Assembly (NCBI GenBank): GCA_964435235.1
Contig: CAYSXZ010000052.1
Span: 1 to 22,071, forward strand
Source of the DNA: JAVZJR01 sp964435235
Lineage (GTDB): Archaea > Micrarchaeota > Micrarchaeia > Anstonellales > Bilamarchaeaceae
Length of the DNA stretch: 22,071 bases
Reading direction: 5' to 3'
Shown here: positions 14,755 through 21,899 of the stretch, piece after piece
How positions within the stretch are numbered: position 1 is the stretch's first letter
How the letters are laid out: every line of letters starts with the position of its first letter
The notes under the pieces: model-generated
What the model saw: the letters and a program-made list of their open reading frames with translations, nothing else
Database searches by the model: none
Told to the model about the DNA's origin: nothing
Made by a program: the position numbers and the translations under genes

Positions 14755-15384
14755 TTGAACAGTGTTAAAGCACTCTATCTTTCGCTACTCAAGAAATACG
14801 GGAAACAAGGATGGTGGCCGGTGATACGTGGCTCTGCCATTCACTATCATCCGGGCGATTATTCTATTCCAAGCAGCGAGGAGGAACGTTTTCAGATAGC
14901 GATAGGTGCCATACTAACGCAGAATACAAACTGGAAGAATGCTGAAAAGGCGCTCCTTAATCTTTATACCGCAAGGTTGCTCGCACCAGAAAAACTTGCC
15001 AGGGCATCGGAGTACGAGATCGCAAATCTTATTCGTCCATCTGGTTATTACAATCAGAAGACGCGGAAGATAAAGGAATTCGTTACGCACTACAGATGCT
15101 TGGACAAAAAGGAAAGAGTAGATTCCCTTCGCGAATTTCTTCTCTCTATTAGGGGGCTTGGGCCAGAGACTGCGGACTCCATAATCCTTTACGCATTCAA
15201 GAAACCTATTTTTGTTATCGACGCCTACACGAAACGTTTCTGTGCAGCGCACAACCTTAAAGTAAGCGGTGATTATGACGATTATAGAGCATTTTTTGAA
15301 AAAAATCTAAGAAAAGACCATCGCATCTTTAACGAATACCACGCTCTAATTGTAAGATGGGGAAAGGACAACAAGCCACGCTAA
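14755..15384 (+). CDS. MagIII-like DNA glycosylase, HhH-GPD superfamily (COG2231-type)
   Basis: 209 aa, predicted to remove damaged bases (3-methyladenine-like) from DNA. The helix-hairpin-helix is IRGLGPETADSIILYAF (about 130-146), followed by VIDAYTKR with the conserved catalytic Asp. Where endonuclease III has its catalytic Lys (GxGxKTA), this protein has Glu (GPETAD), as in MagIII. That makes a monofunctional glycosylase without lyase activity likely. The N-terminal KKYGKQGWWPV and AIGAILTQNTNWKNAEKAL also fit this branch. There is no C-terminal four-Cys iron-sulfur motif; MagIII also lacks it. The start is TTG at 14755: an in-frame TGA lies 9 nt upstream and GGTGA precedes it. The 3' end overlaps the convergent small membrane gene by 4 bp. 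Confidence 0.85.
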   Translation: MNSVKALYLSLLKKYGKQGWWPVIRGSAIHYHPGDYSIPSSEEERFQIAIGAILTQNTNWKNAEKALLNLYTARLLAPEKLARASEYEIANLIRPSGYYNQKTRKIKEFVTHYRCLDKKERVDSLREFLLSIRGLGPETADSIILYAFKKPIFVIDAYTKRFCAAHNLKVSGDYDDYRAFFEKNLRKDHRIFNEYHALIVRWGKDNKPR

Positions 15385-15722
15385 CGCGATCTTCCAATGG
15401 TTTTCTGAAGTTGTTTTGCGCATTTTAGTGCACCATCTCCCTCGAATACAAAAGGTTTCCAATGTTTGCCTACTTTCATATGAAATATAGATTTTGTACC
15501 GTAAATCCGTCCTGAGCGGACAACGTGCATATCTTTAAGTTCGTATTCGCTTATAGTGCCATTCCTGCGCTTCACAAAAAGCTTGTTTTCTTTTATTTCG
15601 TATGACTCTGTTATCCCACCATAAAACAAATCTGCCAGAATCGACGGAAGATTGGCATAAAGCGCTATAAATATTACAAACATCAGAAAGAAAATATAAG
15701 GAGCCCCCCTTTCATGATCCAA
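15381..15722 (-). CDS. Small one-helix membrane protein with a possible PH-like domain
   Basis: 113 aa. Residues about 9-30 (YIFFLMFVIFIALYANLPSI) are one membrane helix. The rest is a beta-rich soluble domain (YEIKENKLFVKRRNG, YELKDMHVVRSGRIYGTKSI, HMKVGKHWKPFVFEG) ending in a basic helix. The strand pattern suggests a bacterial/archaeal PH-like fold, but the match is weak and the function unknown. The start is uncertain. TTG at 15722 gives the full helix, and the minus-strand TATA-like TTTAAATTAAATC (15738-15750) sits about 25 nt before it, consistent with a leaderless TTG start. Confidence 0.6.
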   Translation of the reverse strand: MDHERGAPYIFFLMFVIFIALYANLPSILADLFYGGITESYEIKENKLFVKRRNGTISEYELKDMHVVRSGRIYGTKSIFHMKVGKHWKPFVFEGDGALKCAKQLQKTIGRSR

Positions 15723-15891
15723 AATAAGAGGATAAGGATTTAATTTAAATCGCTTTTGAAAAAGGATGTAGGCTGTTGCGAATTATCTCTGAAAGTTTAA
15801 CTCAGCAGAAAACCAAAGTTATAAAAGAAAAATCATACTATAAACCTCTTACCAGCTAAATCTTTATCATCTTACCGTTTTTTGCTTTCTC

Positions 15892-16044
15892 AGTGAATCC
15901 GAACATCTTTTATAACGAAAGCGCTCGAACGCTAGAATCCGATAAATTTTCCAACCGTCAGCTTTCTTTTCAGGAAAGATGATGGGCTTTGAACGAATCG
16001 TCGTTCAAACCAATCGACTGCTTTTATTCACTTTCGGATTTACT
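15892..16044 (+). ncRNA. Candidate structured RNA (unknown class)
   Basis: AGTGAATCCGAA (15892-15903) pairs with TTCGGATTTACT (16033-16044): 12 bp with one G-U that pairs only on the plus strand. The next bases, CATCTTT (15904-15910), pair with AAAGATG (15975-15981). Nested inside, GAAAGC (15917-15922) pairs with GCTTTC (15961-15966). A separate 9-bp hairpin TTTGAACGA-ATCG-TCGTTCAAA (15988-16009) completes a three-way-junction shape. TATA-like elements lie 45-75 nt upstream. No known RNA class is recognised; expression is unproven. Confidence 0.4.
15988..16009. repeat. Dispersed copy of the array palindrome
   Basis: A perfect 9-bp inverted repeat around ATCG. Its reverse complement contains TTGAACGACGATTCGTTCAA, identical over 20 nt to the type A hairpin of the tandem array at 73-502, about 15.5 kb away and in opposite orientation. 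Confidence 0.85.
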
Positions 16045-16290
16045 ATTTAAAAATCTGAGATAAAGTGATTTCACTTCTTACTCTAGAAAATTGAAGCACT
16101 CTTCACCTGCATTAAAAATCAATTCAATGTTCATTTAATCACTTGATATCCTTTTCCAGAAGAGAAATAAAAAATTAATCACTAGGCAAAAACCAAGTTA
16201 CGCCTGCGAACAGTCAAGAAAAAAATAGGATAAAACTCACTTTGCGAAACTCAGGTTGAAAATAGGAAAAGGGGCAAAGCCAAAAATACC

Positions 16291-16770
16291 TTATTTCTTG
16301 GAGCGTAAATAGCGCTCAATACGATTAAGGTCGCCTTGGTTTATAGACGCCCAATCCTTTTTATCTATAAGTTCAAAGACCCTAGATACAGGAACTCGTG
16401 AGCACTGGGAAGGAACCAGTATTTCATCCGGCAACTCTCTTACAGATGAATCCGGGTCCTTTTTAAATGCATTCATGAAAGTACGCCATACAGATTCGCA
16501 GACAAAGTCCAATGAATCGATTTTCTCTGCTGCCATGTAGCGTTTATAGGAAGGTAAATCCTTTTCACTCTTTAAACATTCTACTGAGTCGTTAATAACC
16601 TTTACTACTCTTCTAAATTCCTCTGTATCGCCACCAAGATGACGATAAGCCTTTGATAGAGCTCTTCTTTTTGTTCTATCAAGTAATACGCAATATTTCT
16701 CCCATCCTTTATTTCTTTTATCCCCAACCATTTGATGGTCCGTTCCACACACCTTCATTTTCGTTGTCAT
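16291..16770 (-). CDS. Orphan hypothetical protein
   Basis: 159 aa, mostly helical and charged, with several scattered Cys residues (VCGTDH, YCVLL, ECL, VCES, QCS) not spaced as a zinc site. No membrane segment or signal is seen. The central part (ALSKAYRHLGGDTEEFRRVV) and the C-terminal EKIDSLDFVCESVWRTFMNA suggest an all-alpha fold; I do not recognise a family. ATG at 16770 lies about 27 nt from a TTTATAAATATTTATAA track on the minus strand, so a leaderless transcript is likely. It stands alone, with more than 500 bp free of genes on its downstream side, and could be an accessory acquisition. Confidence 0.65.
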   Translation of the reverse strand: MTTKMKVCGTDHQMVGDKRNKGWEKYCVLLDRTKRRALSKAYRHLGGDTEEFRRVVKVINDSVECLKSEKDLPSYKRYMAAEKIDSLDFVCESVWRTFMNAFKKDPDSSVRELPDEILVPSQCSRVPVSRVFELIDKKDWASINQGDLNRIERYLRSKK

Positions 16771-16882
16771 GTTATAAATTATGGTTATAAATATTTATAA
16801 ATGTTGCGTTTGGATGCTTATTGTGTAAATCGAAAAACAACCATTAAAATTTACACAGTTATAACATATGCGAGGTGAGAGG
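16771..16882. promoter_or_regulatory. Divergent promoter region with an inverted repeat before enolase
   Basis: A TATA track (ATTTATAAATATTTATAA, about 16784-16802) serves the leftward orphan gene. Toward enolase there is a 9-bp inverted repeat, TGTGTAAAT (16822-16830) and ATTTACACA (16849-16857), separated by 18 nt. A TATA-like TTAAAATTTAC overlaps the right arm. GAGGTGA (16872-16878) is the ribosome binding site for the ATG at 16883. The inverted repeat is a possible operator. Confidence 0.5.
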
Positions 16883-18199
16883 ATGGTAAAGATGACTGCG
16901 ATAAAGGGATATAAAATTCTAGATTCCAGGAACAATCCAACAGTCTCGTGTAAGATTGCTCTTTCTGACGGAAAAGAGGTCATTTTTAGGGTTCCCTCTG
17001 GTGCCTCAACTGGCAAAAAAGAGGTTTTGGAAAAAAGGGACAACAGCATAAGATGGAGGGGGAAGGACGTTAACGAAGCGATAGAGGATATAAATAAATT
17101 GGCTAAAAAATTTGAAGGAAGAGAAGTTGAGTTATACACCCAAGATACATTCGATTATATTCTCGAAGAATCCAACAGGTCGGAGCATCATGGAAAGATA
17201 GGTGGAAATACAATCCTTGCGCTATCCGGAGCATTCGCGCTCGCAAGGGCAGCAAGCTTAAACATTCCGCTTTGGAAGATGTTTGCCGGAGAGCGTGATG
17301 TCTACACAATTCCAGTTCCCCAGCTAAATGTGCTAAATGCTGGAAAGCATGCAGATACTGGTTTCGAGGTTCAAGAAACGATGGTAGTGCCTGTTGGTGC
17401 GGAAAGCTTTACTGAGGCTATGGAGATGGCTACTAACGTATGGTATGCACTGAAGGAAAGATTAAAGAGAGCCGGACTGCCAACAGGGAGGGGAGACGAG
17501 GGGGGATTTGTAAATCCGTTTAGGACGATAGCAGAAACAGCAGAGAATGTTCTTGAAGCGATCGTCTCTGCTGGCTATAAAGCAGGAAAGGATGTTTGGC
17601 TTGTATTCGACGGAGCCTTCTCTGAGATTTTCGGCAAGGATTTAAAAGAAAAACAAAGCGATCCAAACGATAGAACGTATCATCTTGGCGGGGAAAGGCT
17701 TGCCCCAGGCGAAGTCGTAGAATTCTGGGCAGAGGTAGTTAATAAGTATCCTGTTATCTCTTTAGAGGACGGGATGAGCGAATCTGATAAGGAAGGATGG
17801 ATTGCACTTACGAAAACGCTTGGCGATAAGGTGCAGCTTGTCCTTGATGATTATATATGCACAAATCCAAAAGAGATAAGCAAGGCGATAGAGGATGGAA
17901 TAGGAAATTCGAGTTTGATAAAACCAAATCAAGTCGGAACGATTACAAAGACTCTGAAAGCGATCGAGATTACAGCGAACGCCAAGCGAACGAATGTTGT
18001 CTCCCATCGTTCTGGCGAGACTGAGGACGACCTTATCGCTCATCTCTCGTTACATCCATCGGTTCATCAGATAAAAAGCGGTTCATCAGGTTCTGAGAGG
18101 AATGCAAAGTACAACACGCTCATGATGATTGAGCAGGATCTTGGAAGAAGGGGACAGTATCTTGGCATCAAGGCTTTTCACATTTTAAGTAAGGACTGA
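16883..18199 (+). CDS. eno: Enolase (phosphopyruvate hydratase)
   Basis: 438 aa from the ATG at 16883, chosen because GAGGTGA ends 4 nt before it; ATG 16868 would put that site inside the gene. It converts 2-phosphoglycerate to phosphoenolpyruvate, the substrate of the PEP carboxylase encoded in the same window. Visible motifs are the loop PSGASTGKKE, NAGKHADTGFEVQETMVVPV with the His and Glu, GRGDEGGFVNP with the catalytic Glu, and VFDGAF and SLEDGMSE with two Mg2+ ligands. They continue with LVLDDYICTNP with the third, LIKPNQVGT with the catalytic Lys, SHRSGETEDDLIAHLS, and IKSGSSGSERNAKYN. Several blocks differ from the common form (LVLDDYICTN instead of VGDDLxVTN, NAGKHAD instead of NGGxHAx). 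It is therefore a divergent but apparently complete enolase. Confidence 0.95.
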   Translation: MVKMTAIKGYKILDSRNNPTVSCKIALSDGKEVIFRVPSGASTGKKEVLEKRDNSIRWRGKDVNEAIEDINKLAKKFEGREVELYTQDTFDYILEESNRSEHHGKIGGNTILALSGAFALARAASLNIPLWKMFAGERDVYTIPVPQLNVLNAGKHADTGFEVQETMVVPVGAESFTEAMEMATNVWYALKERLKRAGLPTGRGDEGGFVNPFRTIAETAENVLEAIVSAGYKAGKDVWLVFDGAFSEIFGKDLKEKQSDPNDRTYHLGGERLAPGEVVEFWAEVVNKYPVISLEDGMSESDKEGWIALTKTLGDKVQLVLDDYICTNPKEISKAIEDGIGNSSLIKPNQVGTITKTLKAIEITANAKRTNVVSHRSGETEDDLIAHLSLHPSVHQIKSGSSGSERNAKYNTLMMIEQDLGRRGQYLGIKAFHILSKD

Positions 18200-18226
18200 G
18201 CGCGCGGACTGCTGTATATTTGGCAT

Positions 18227-18268
18227 TATAAGAGCATATTTTTAAGTTTTATGCTCCTATAAGAGCAC
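18227..18268 (+). promoter_or_regulatory. Promoter with symmetric repeats around the TATA box
   Basis: TTTTTAAG (18239-18246) lies about 27 nt before the ATG at 18269 and is flanked by the inverted repeat GAGCATA (18232-18238) / TATGCTC (18250-18256). The 10-mer TATAAGAGCA occurs at 18227 and again at 18258, 31 bp apart, about three helical turns. This looks like an operator covering the TATA box. There is no ribosome binding site, so the transcript is probably leaderless. Confidence 0.55.
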
Positions 18269-19510
18269 ATGGTAGTTCCAACAAAAAAGGAAATTCTGGA
18301 TTTTTCACCTATCAACAGAGGGGAAAAGGAAGAACTGCCGCCGTATAGAAGAAAGGCGTTCTTTGAAGTAAAAAAACTTCTGAAAAGTGGGTTGATCGTA
18401 GCTATCACTGGTCTGAGGCGCGTTGGAAAAACAACTCTAATGAAACAACTTCTAGGAAAGGATGCCTTCTTTTTCTCTTTTGATGAAAAGAGGTATACGA
18501 ATCCAGAAACATTGAAAAAAGTTGTGGAGGTTTTTTTGGAAGAAAGGGAGAAACCACTAATAGCTCTTGATGAGATATTTAGGGTGGACGATTGGGCCGG
18601 TATACTGAAGAGATATCACGATCAGAAGAAGGCAAGATTTATACTAAGCGGGTCTTCCTCTCTGCTGGTGAAGAAAGGGGTAGAAAGCCTAAGCGGAAGA
18701 CTGCTTACGTATTACCTTCCTCCTCTTCAATTTGATGAGTATCTAGAGATGAAAGGGAGAAGCCCGGAAAAAAAACCGCTAAAAAACATTTTCAAGATAA
18801 GAAAAAGGTATGAGGAAGAGGCGAGAGAATTTTTAAGAATCGGGTCTTTCCCTGAGATATTAAAGATGGATGAGAAAACTGCGGTAGATTACATACGAAC
18901 AAGCACGGTAGAAAGGATTGTGTTCGATGACATTCCATCAACATTTAGGATAGAGCATCCTTCAAAACTTTACGACCTAGTAAGATTATGCGCCACTTCA
19001 TCATCAAGGCTTTTTACTGAAGTAAATTTTGCTGAGGCTCTTCAGATAAGCAGGCACACAATCTTCGATTATCTTCTTTACCTTGGCAAATCCTATCTCG
19101 TTGATGTTCTATATCCAATCGGTTCTTTCCACAAGGCATTAAAAAAACAGAAAAAAATTTTCGTAAAGACCGCATCCATATACAATGCACTTGCAGAAAA
19201 CCCTACCATCGGACAGGCTGTAGAGACAGCAGTGTATGACAAGCTTAGCGAGGAGAAAATATCATTTTACACAGACCCACAAAAGAGGGAAGTTGATTTT
19301 ATATGGAATGTGCCGGTTGAAGTAAAATATCAGACAGTAATAACTAGCAGAGATACGCAACATCTCCTTTATTACATGAAAAAATTCAAAAAGAGAACTG
19401 GTCTAGTAATAACAAAAGATCTCTTCGATGAACGAGAAATTGATGGGAGGCGTGTTTTATTTCTTCCTTTGGATGTTTTTCTTTTAAGTCAAAACCATAT
19501 TCTGAAATGA
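18269..19510 (+). CDS. AAA+ ATPase with DUF4143 C-terminal domain
   Basis: 413 aa. Walker A is GLRRVGKTTL (48-57), Walker B PLIALDEIF (96-104), and a sensor-like strand RFILSGSSSLL follows. The segment SGRLLTYYLPPLQFDEYLE is typical of this archaeal/bacterial ATPase family. A winged-helix region (TEVNFAEALQISRHTIFDYL) follows. The C-terminal DUF4143 part has a PD-(D/E)xK-like pattern (KREVDFIWN then VPVEVKYQ, about 340-356), resembling a nuclease fold. Members are abundant in archaea, often near mobile or defence genes; their role is not established. It opens the accessory-looking segment to the right end of the window and may control its own promoter, but no direct evidence shows this. Confidence 0.88.
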   Translation: MVVPTKKEILDFSPINRGEKEELPPYRRKAFFEVKKLLKSGLIVAITGLRRVGKTTLMKQLLGKDAFFFSFDEKRYTNPETLKKVVEVFLEEREKPLIALDEIFRVDDWAGILKRYHDQKKARFILSGSSSLLVKKGVESLSGRLLTYYLPPLQFDEYLEMKGRSPEKKPLKNIFKIRKRYEEEAREFLRIGSFPEILKMDEKTAVDYIRTSTVERIVFDDIPSTFRIEHPSKLYDLVRLCATSSSRLFTEVNFAEALQISRHTIFDYLLYLGKSYLVDVLYPIGSFHKALKKQKKIFVKTASIYNALAENPTIGQAVETAVYDKLSEEKISFYTDPQKREVDFIWNVPVEVKYQTVITSRDTQHLLYYMKKFKKRTGLVITKDLFDEREIDGRRVLFLPLDVFLLSQNHILK

Positions 19511-19512
19511 AA

Positions 19513-19525
19513 GAATTTAAATCAC
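19513..19525 (+). promoter_or_regulatory. TATA box upstream of the RNase HI fragment and MNT gene
   Basis: GAATTTAAATCAC is centred about 27 nt before the ATG at 19544, the start codon of the RNase HI remnant. This original rnhA-type leaderless promoter probably now drives the MNT-HEPN pair. Confidence 0.5.
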
Positions 19526-19543
19526 TTGCAGAGAAAAATTCTT

Positions 19544-19616
19544 ATGCTTATTATCTACACAGACGGTGCCTGCTTTGGAAATCCAGGACCGATGGGGAGC
19601 GGTGTAGAATCAGTGG
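19544..19616 (+). pseudogene. 5' fragment of an RNase HI gene
   Basis: Encodes MLIIYTDGACFGNPGPMGSG and then loses similarity. The same start, MLIIHTDGACFGNPGPMGIG, belongs to the intact RNase HI gene at 20338. Over about 60 nt the two copies differ at about nine positions, mostly third codon positions, so this is not a fresh duplication. It has the catalytic Asp of the first motif only. It continues in frame without a stop into the MNT gene, so a fusion of 48 extra residues is formally possible. Confidence 0.8.
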
Positions 19617-19669
19617 TAGGTACAGATATCAATAAAAACTTCTACTTATCAATAGACTACGTGAGAACG

Positions 19670-19975
19670 ATGCCAACAAAAAAACTTACCAAAAAAGACA
19701 TCCTTAGAATTATCGAGCTACATAATGAGGAAATACGTTTCTACGGGGTAAAAAAAATAGGTCTTTTTGGTTCTTATCTCAAAGGCAAACAAAAAAAAGG
19801 AAGCGATATAGACATCCTTGTCGAATTTGAAAATCCGACCTTTGATAATTATATGGAACTGAAGTTCTTTCTTGAAAAATTATTCGGAAGAAAGGTGGAT
19901 CTAGTGATAGAGGAGAGCCTGAAACCAGCTCTCAACTATGTTAAAAAAGAGGCGGTTTATGCCAAGGCCGTATGA
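19670..19975 (+). CDS. mntA: MNT-domain nucleotidyltransferase, antitoxin of a MNT-HEPN pair
   Basis: 101 aa from the ATG at 19670. The same frame is open upstream to the RNase HI fragment, but that stretch has no MNT similarity; GTGAG just before 19670 can act as ribosome binding site. The minimal nucleotidyltransferase motif is GLFGSYLKGK...SDIDILVEF: Gly34-Ser35, Asp46 and Asp48, with Asp77 (KVDLVI) as third carboxylate. In characterised pairs MntA transfers AMP to a Tyr of the HEPN toxin and so silences it. It overlaps hepT by 17 bp, as usual for such modules. Confidence 0.88.
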   Translation: MPTKKLTKKDILRIIELHNEEIRFYGVKKIGLFGSYLKGKQKKGSDIDILVEFENPTFDNYMELKFFLEKLFGRKVDLVIEESLKPALNYVKKEAVYAKAV

Positions 19976-20300
19976 GCTTTACCTGAATGACATCATAGAA
20001 GCAATCGGTAGGATAGAAGAATATACAGCCAGCTTTTCCAGCACCGAATTTGCAGAAAATAAGCTTGTCTTAGATGCGGTTGTGCGTAATCTGGAAATAA
20101 TTGGTGAAGCAGTTAAAATGCTACCTAATGAAATAAAGAAGAAGCATCCTGAAGTGGAATGGAGGAAAATTGCTGGTCTGCGGGATATAATCGCGCATGA
20201 ATATTTTGGCATAAATGCGGCAATAGTATGGGACATCGTCAAGAACAAGATTCCAGAATTTAAAGCTTCAATAATTAAAATAAGAAAAGAGTTGAGATAA
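19959..20300 (+). CDS. hepT: HEPN-domain toxin (HepT/DUF86)
   Basis: 113 aa from the ATG at 19959; GAGGCGG lies upstream, and the earlier in-frame ATG at 19938 is less well placed. An all-helical HEPN ribonuclease of the DUF86 family. The RX4HXY motif is LRDIIAHEYFG (Arg75, His80, Tyr82), with the family helix VVRNLEIIGEAVKMLP before it. The catalytic Arg and His are intact, and so is the Tyr that MntA would AMPylate, so the toxin should be active. tRNA or other RNA cleavage is family knowledge, not visible here. Confidence 0.9.
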   Translation: MPRPYELYLNDIIEAIGRIEEYTASFSSTEFAENKLVLDAVVRNLEIIGEAVKMLPNEIKKKHPEVEWRKIAGLRDIIAHEYFGINAAIVWDIVKNKIPEFKASIIKIRKELR

Positions 20301-20305
20301 GACAA

Positions 20306-20318
20306 CAAATTAAAAATA
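20306..20318 (+). promoter_or_regulatory. TATA box of the intact RNase HI gene
   Basis: AAATTAAAAATAG lies about 27 nt before the ATG at 20338, and no ribosome binding site is seen, suggesting a leaderless transcript covering rnhA and the methyltransferase. Confidence 0.5.
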
Positions 20319-20337
20319 GTAACTATGTTCTGATTTT

Positions 20338-20724
20338 ATGCTCATTATACACACAGATGGTGCCTGCTTTGGAAATCCTGGGCCGATGGGGATAGGGGTT
20401 GTTGTCTACAGAGGAAAGAAAAAGATTATGGAAATAAGCGAGTACGTAGGCGAGGGAACGAATAACATAGCAGAATATCTCGCGCTTATTCGTGCCCTTG
20501 AAATCGTGAAAAAAACAGGAGAAAACGAGGTTCACATAAAAACAGATAGCGAACTTCTTGCCCGCCAGATAAACGGAGAGTATAAAGTAAAGGACAGAAA
20601 GCTTAAACCTCTGAAAGCAAGGGTTGACGGGCTTATGCTCGGAATGAAGGTAAAGGTGGAGCACGTTCCGCGCGAGGAGAACGAAGAGGCAGACAGGCTT
20701 TCGAAGAGGGCAATCCTACAATGA
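20338..20724 (+). CDS. rnhA: Ribonuclease HI
   Basis: 128 aa, the compact archaeal/bacterial RNase HI. It cleaves the RNA strand of RNA-DNA hybrids, such as primers and R-loops. The four metal-binding acidic residues can be placed: Asp7 (IHTDGA), Glu46 (NNIAEYLALI), Asp70 (IKTDSELL) and Asp119 (NEEADRLS). There is no basic-protrusion handle as in the E. coli enzyme. Its ATGA overlaps the start of the methyltransferase gene, so the two are translationally coupled. A diverged copy of its first 20 codons lies upstream at 19544. Confidence 0.94.
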   Translation: MLIIHTDGACFGNPGPMGIGVVVYRGKKKIMEISEYVGEGTNNIAEYLALIRALEIVKKTGENEVHIKTDSELLARQINGEYKVKDRKLKPLKARVDGLMLGMKVKVEHVPREENEEADRLSKRAILQ

Positions 20725-21881
20725 AAATCTCAGAGAATCTTTATCTTGGTCCGTACATGACATTCGAATCGAGCAAGAACAAGCCAATCCACCGCTGGTT
20801 TTATTACAAGGAAGGTTATTCCCCTGAAATTGTCGAGTACGCTCTTGATATGGAACGGACATGTTGTGAAGGAGGTGTTCTTCTCGATCCATTCTGCGGG
20901 ACCGGAACATCTCTTCTTGTTGCAAAAGCGAAAGGACTCTTAGGAATAGGTGTAGACGCTTCTGAGCTTGCAGTATTTGTTTCACGAGTAAAATGCGCAA
21001 ATTACGAGAAGTCTGATTTGAACGATGTTGAGGAGTTCTTAAAAACTGCATTCCAGCACCGATACGAATCATACATAAAATGGAATTTTGAACTCTTTAA
21101 TCCTGCGCTTGCATTTCCAAAAAGAAATTTCAACGAGATTATCCGTATTCGTGGAGCAATAACAGAATGCAACTACGGCGAGAAGGCAAAGGATCTCCTT
21201 CTTCTTGCTTTGATCTCCATTCTCCCTCAATGCAGTATTGTAATCAAAGACGGCGGGGTTCTTAAGATAGATAAAAGAAAGAGAGCGATGCCAGCAAAGG
21301 AGGCATTCAAGAGAAAAGTAAAGCAGATGATCAAAGATATAGAAAATACTTTGATTCGCGGGAAGGACGTAAAAATCCTTTTAGGAGATTCAAGAGCACT
21401 TCCTTTTGAAAACGAATCCTGCGATATTATTGTTACCTCCCCACCTTACCTAAACAACATAGATTATTCTAAAGTATACGGACTCGAACTTAGCCTTCTA
21501 ACTCTCGATGAGGAAGCAACCAAATCTACAAGGGAGCGCCTACTTAGTTCATTTATTAAGAAGAAAGCTGAAAAAATAGTTTACGTGCCAGAAGAGGTTG
21601 GGGATATCGGCAGCAGAATTCCAATAGTAGGCGCATATTTTGCAGACATGGAAAAATCACTTTCGGAAATGAAGCGTGTTCTGAGGAAAGACTGCAGTGC
21701 CTATGTAGTAGTCTCAAATTCAGTCATCTTCGGAGAGCACATCCTTGTTGATGAAATTCTGGCAGCTATAGGAGAGAGACTTGGAATGGAAAGTAGGATA
21801 GTTGTAGGAAGGTATCGAATGGCTGATGTAAAACCACAGAGAATAAAAACAAGAGAGAGCATTGTAATGCTAAAGAGGTAG
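20721..21881 (+). CDS. Amino-group DNA methyltransferase (TSPPY type)
   Basis: 386 aa. The N-terminal FESSKNKPIHRWFYYKEGYSP is a motif X-like start. The AdoMet-binding motif I VLLDPFCGTGTSLLVA (53-68) comes next, and the catalytic motif IV VTSPPY (238-243) is near residue 240. TSPPY is typical of N4-cytosine or some N6-adenine DNA methyltransferases; RNA-modifying relatives of the COG1041 group share the fold. The region between motifs I and IV (about 100-220) is long enough for a target-recognition domain. No restriction enzyme is recognised next to it, so it may be an orphan methyltransferase. The downstream gene is partial and convergent. It overlaps rnhA by 4 bp. Confidence 0.88.
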   Translation: MKISENLYLGPYMTFESSKNKPIHRWFYYKEGYSPEIVEYALDMERTCCEGGVLLDPFCGTGTSLLVAKAKGLLGIGVDASELAVFVSRVKCANYEKSDLNDVEEFLKTAFQHRYESYIKWNFELFNPALAFPKRNFNEIIRIRGAITECNYGEKAKDLLLLALISILPQCSIVIKDGGVLKIDKRKRAMPAKEAFKRKVKQMIKDIENTLIRGKDVKILLGDSRALPFENESCDIIVTSPPYLNNIDYSKVYGLELSLLTLDEEATKSTRERLLSSFIKKKAEKIVYVPEEVGDIGSRIPIVGAYFADMEKSLSEMKRVLRKDCSAYVVVSNSVIFGEHILVDEILAAIGERLGMESRIVVGRYRMADVKPQRIKTRESIVMLKR

Positions 21882-21899
21882 TAGCAATAATTTTTGCAT

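Larger units (their letters stand above)
15723..16290. other. 568-bp gene-free region with a possible structured RNA
   Basis: I see no credible coding frame on either strand. The region is A+T rich. It contains the paired segments described at 15892-16044, a 6-bp hairpin AAGTGA-TT-TCACTT (16063-16076), and TATA-like elements TTATAAAAG (15821-15829) and CTATAAACC (15838-15846). The right part (16080-16290) shows nothing I can assign. Confidence 0.6.

Noticed and set aside
15892..16076. SRP RNA, RNase P RNA or a box C/D sRNA
   Set aside because: The region is too A+T rich and too short for the first two; ATGATGG near 15979 and CTGA near 16055 are too far apart and lack C'/D' boxes.
19526..19975. 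A genuine RNase H-MNT fusion protein
   Set aside because: Only 20 codons of RNase HI remain, with one catalytic residue, and a start with ribosome-binding-like GTGAG exists at 19670; chance in-frame continuation is more likely.
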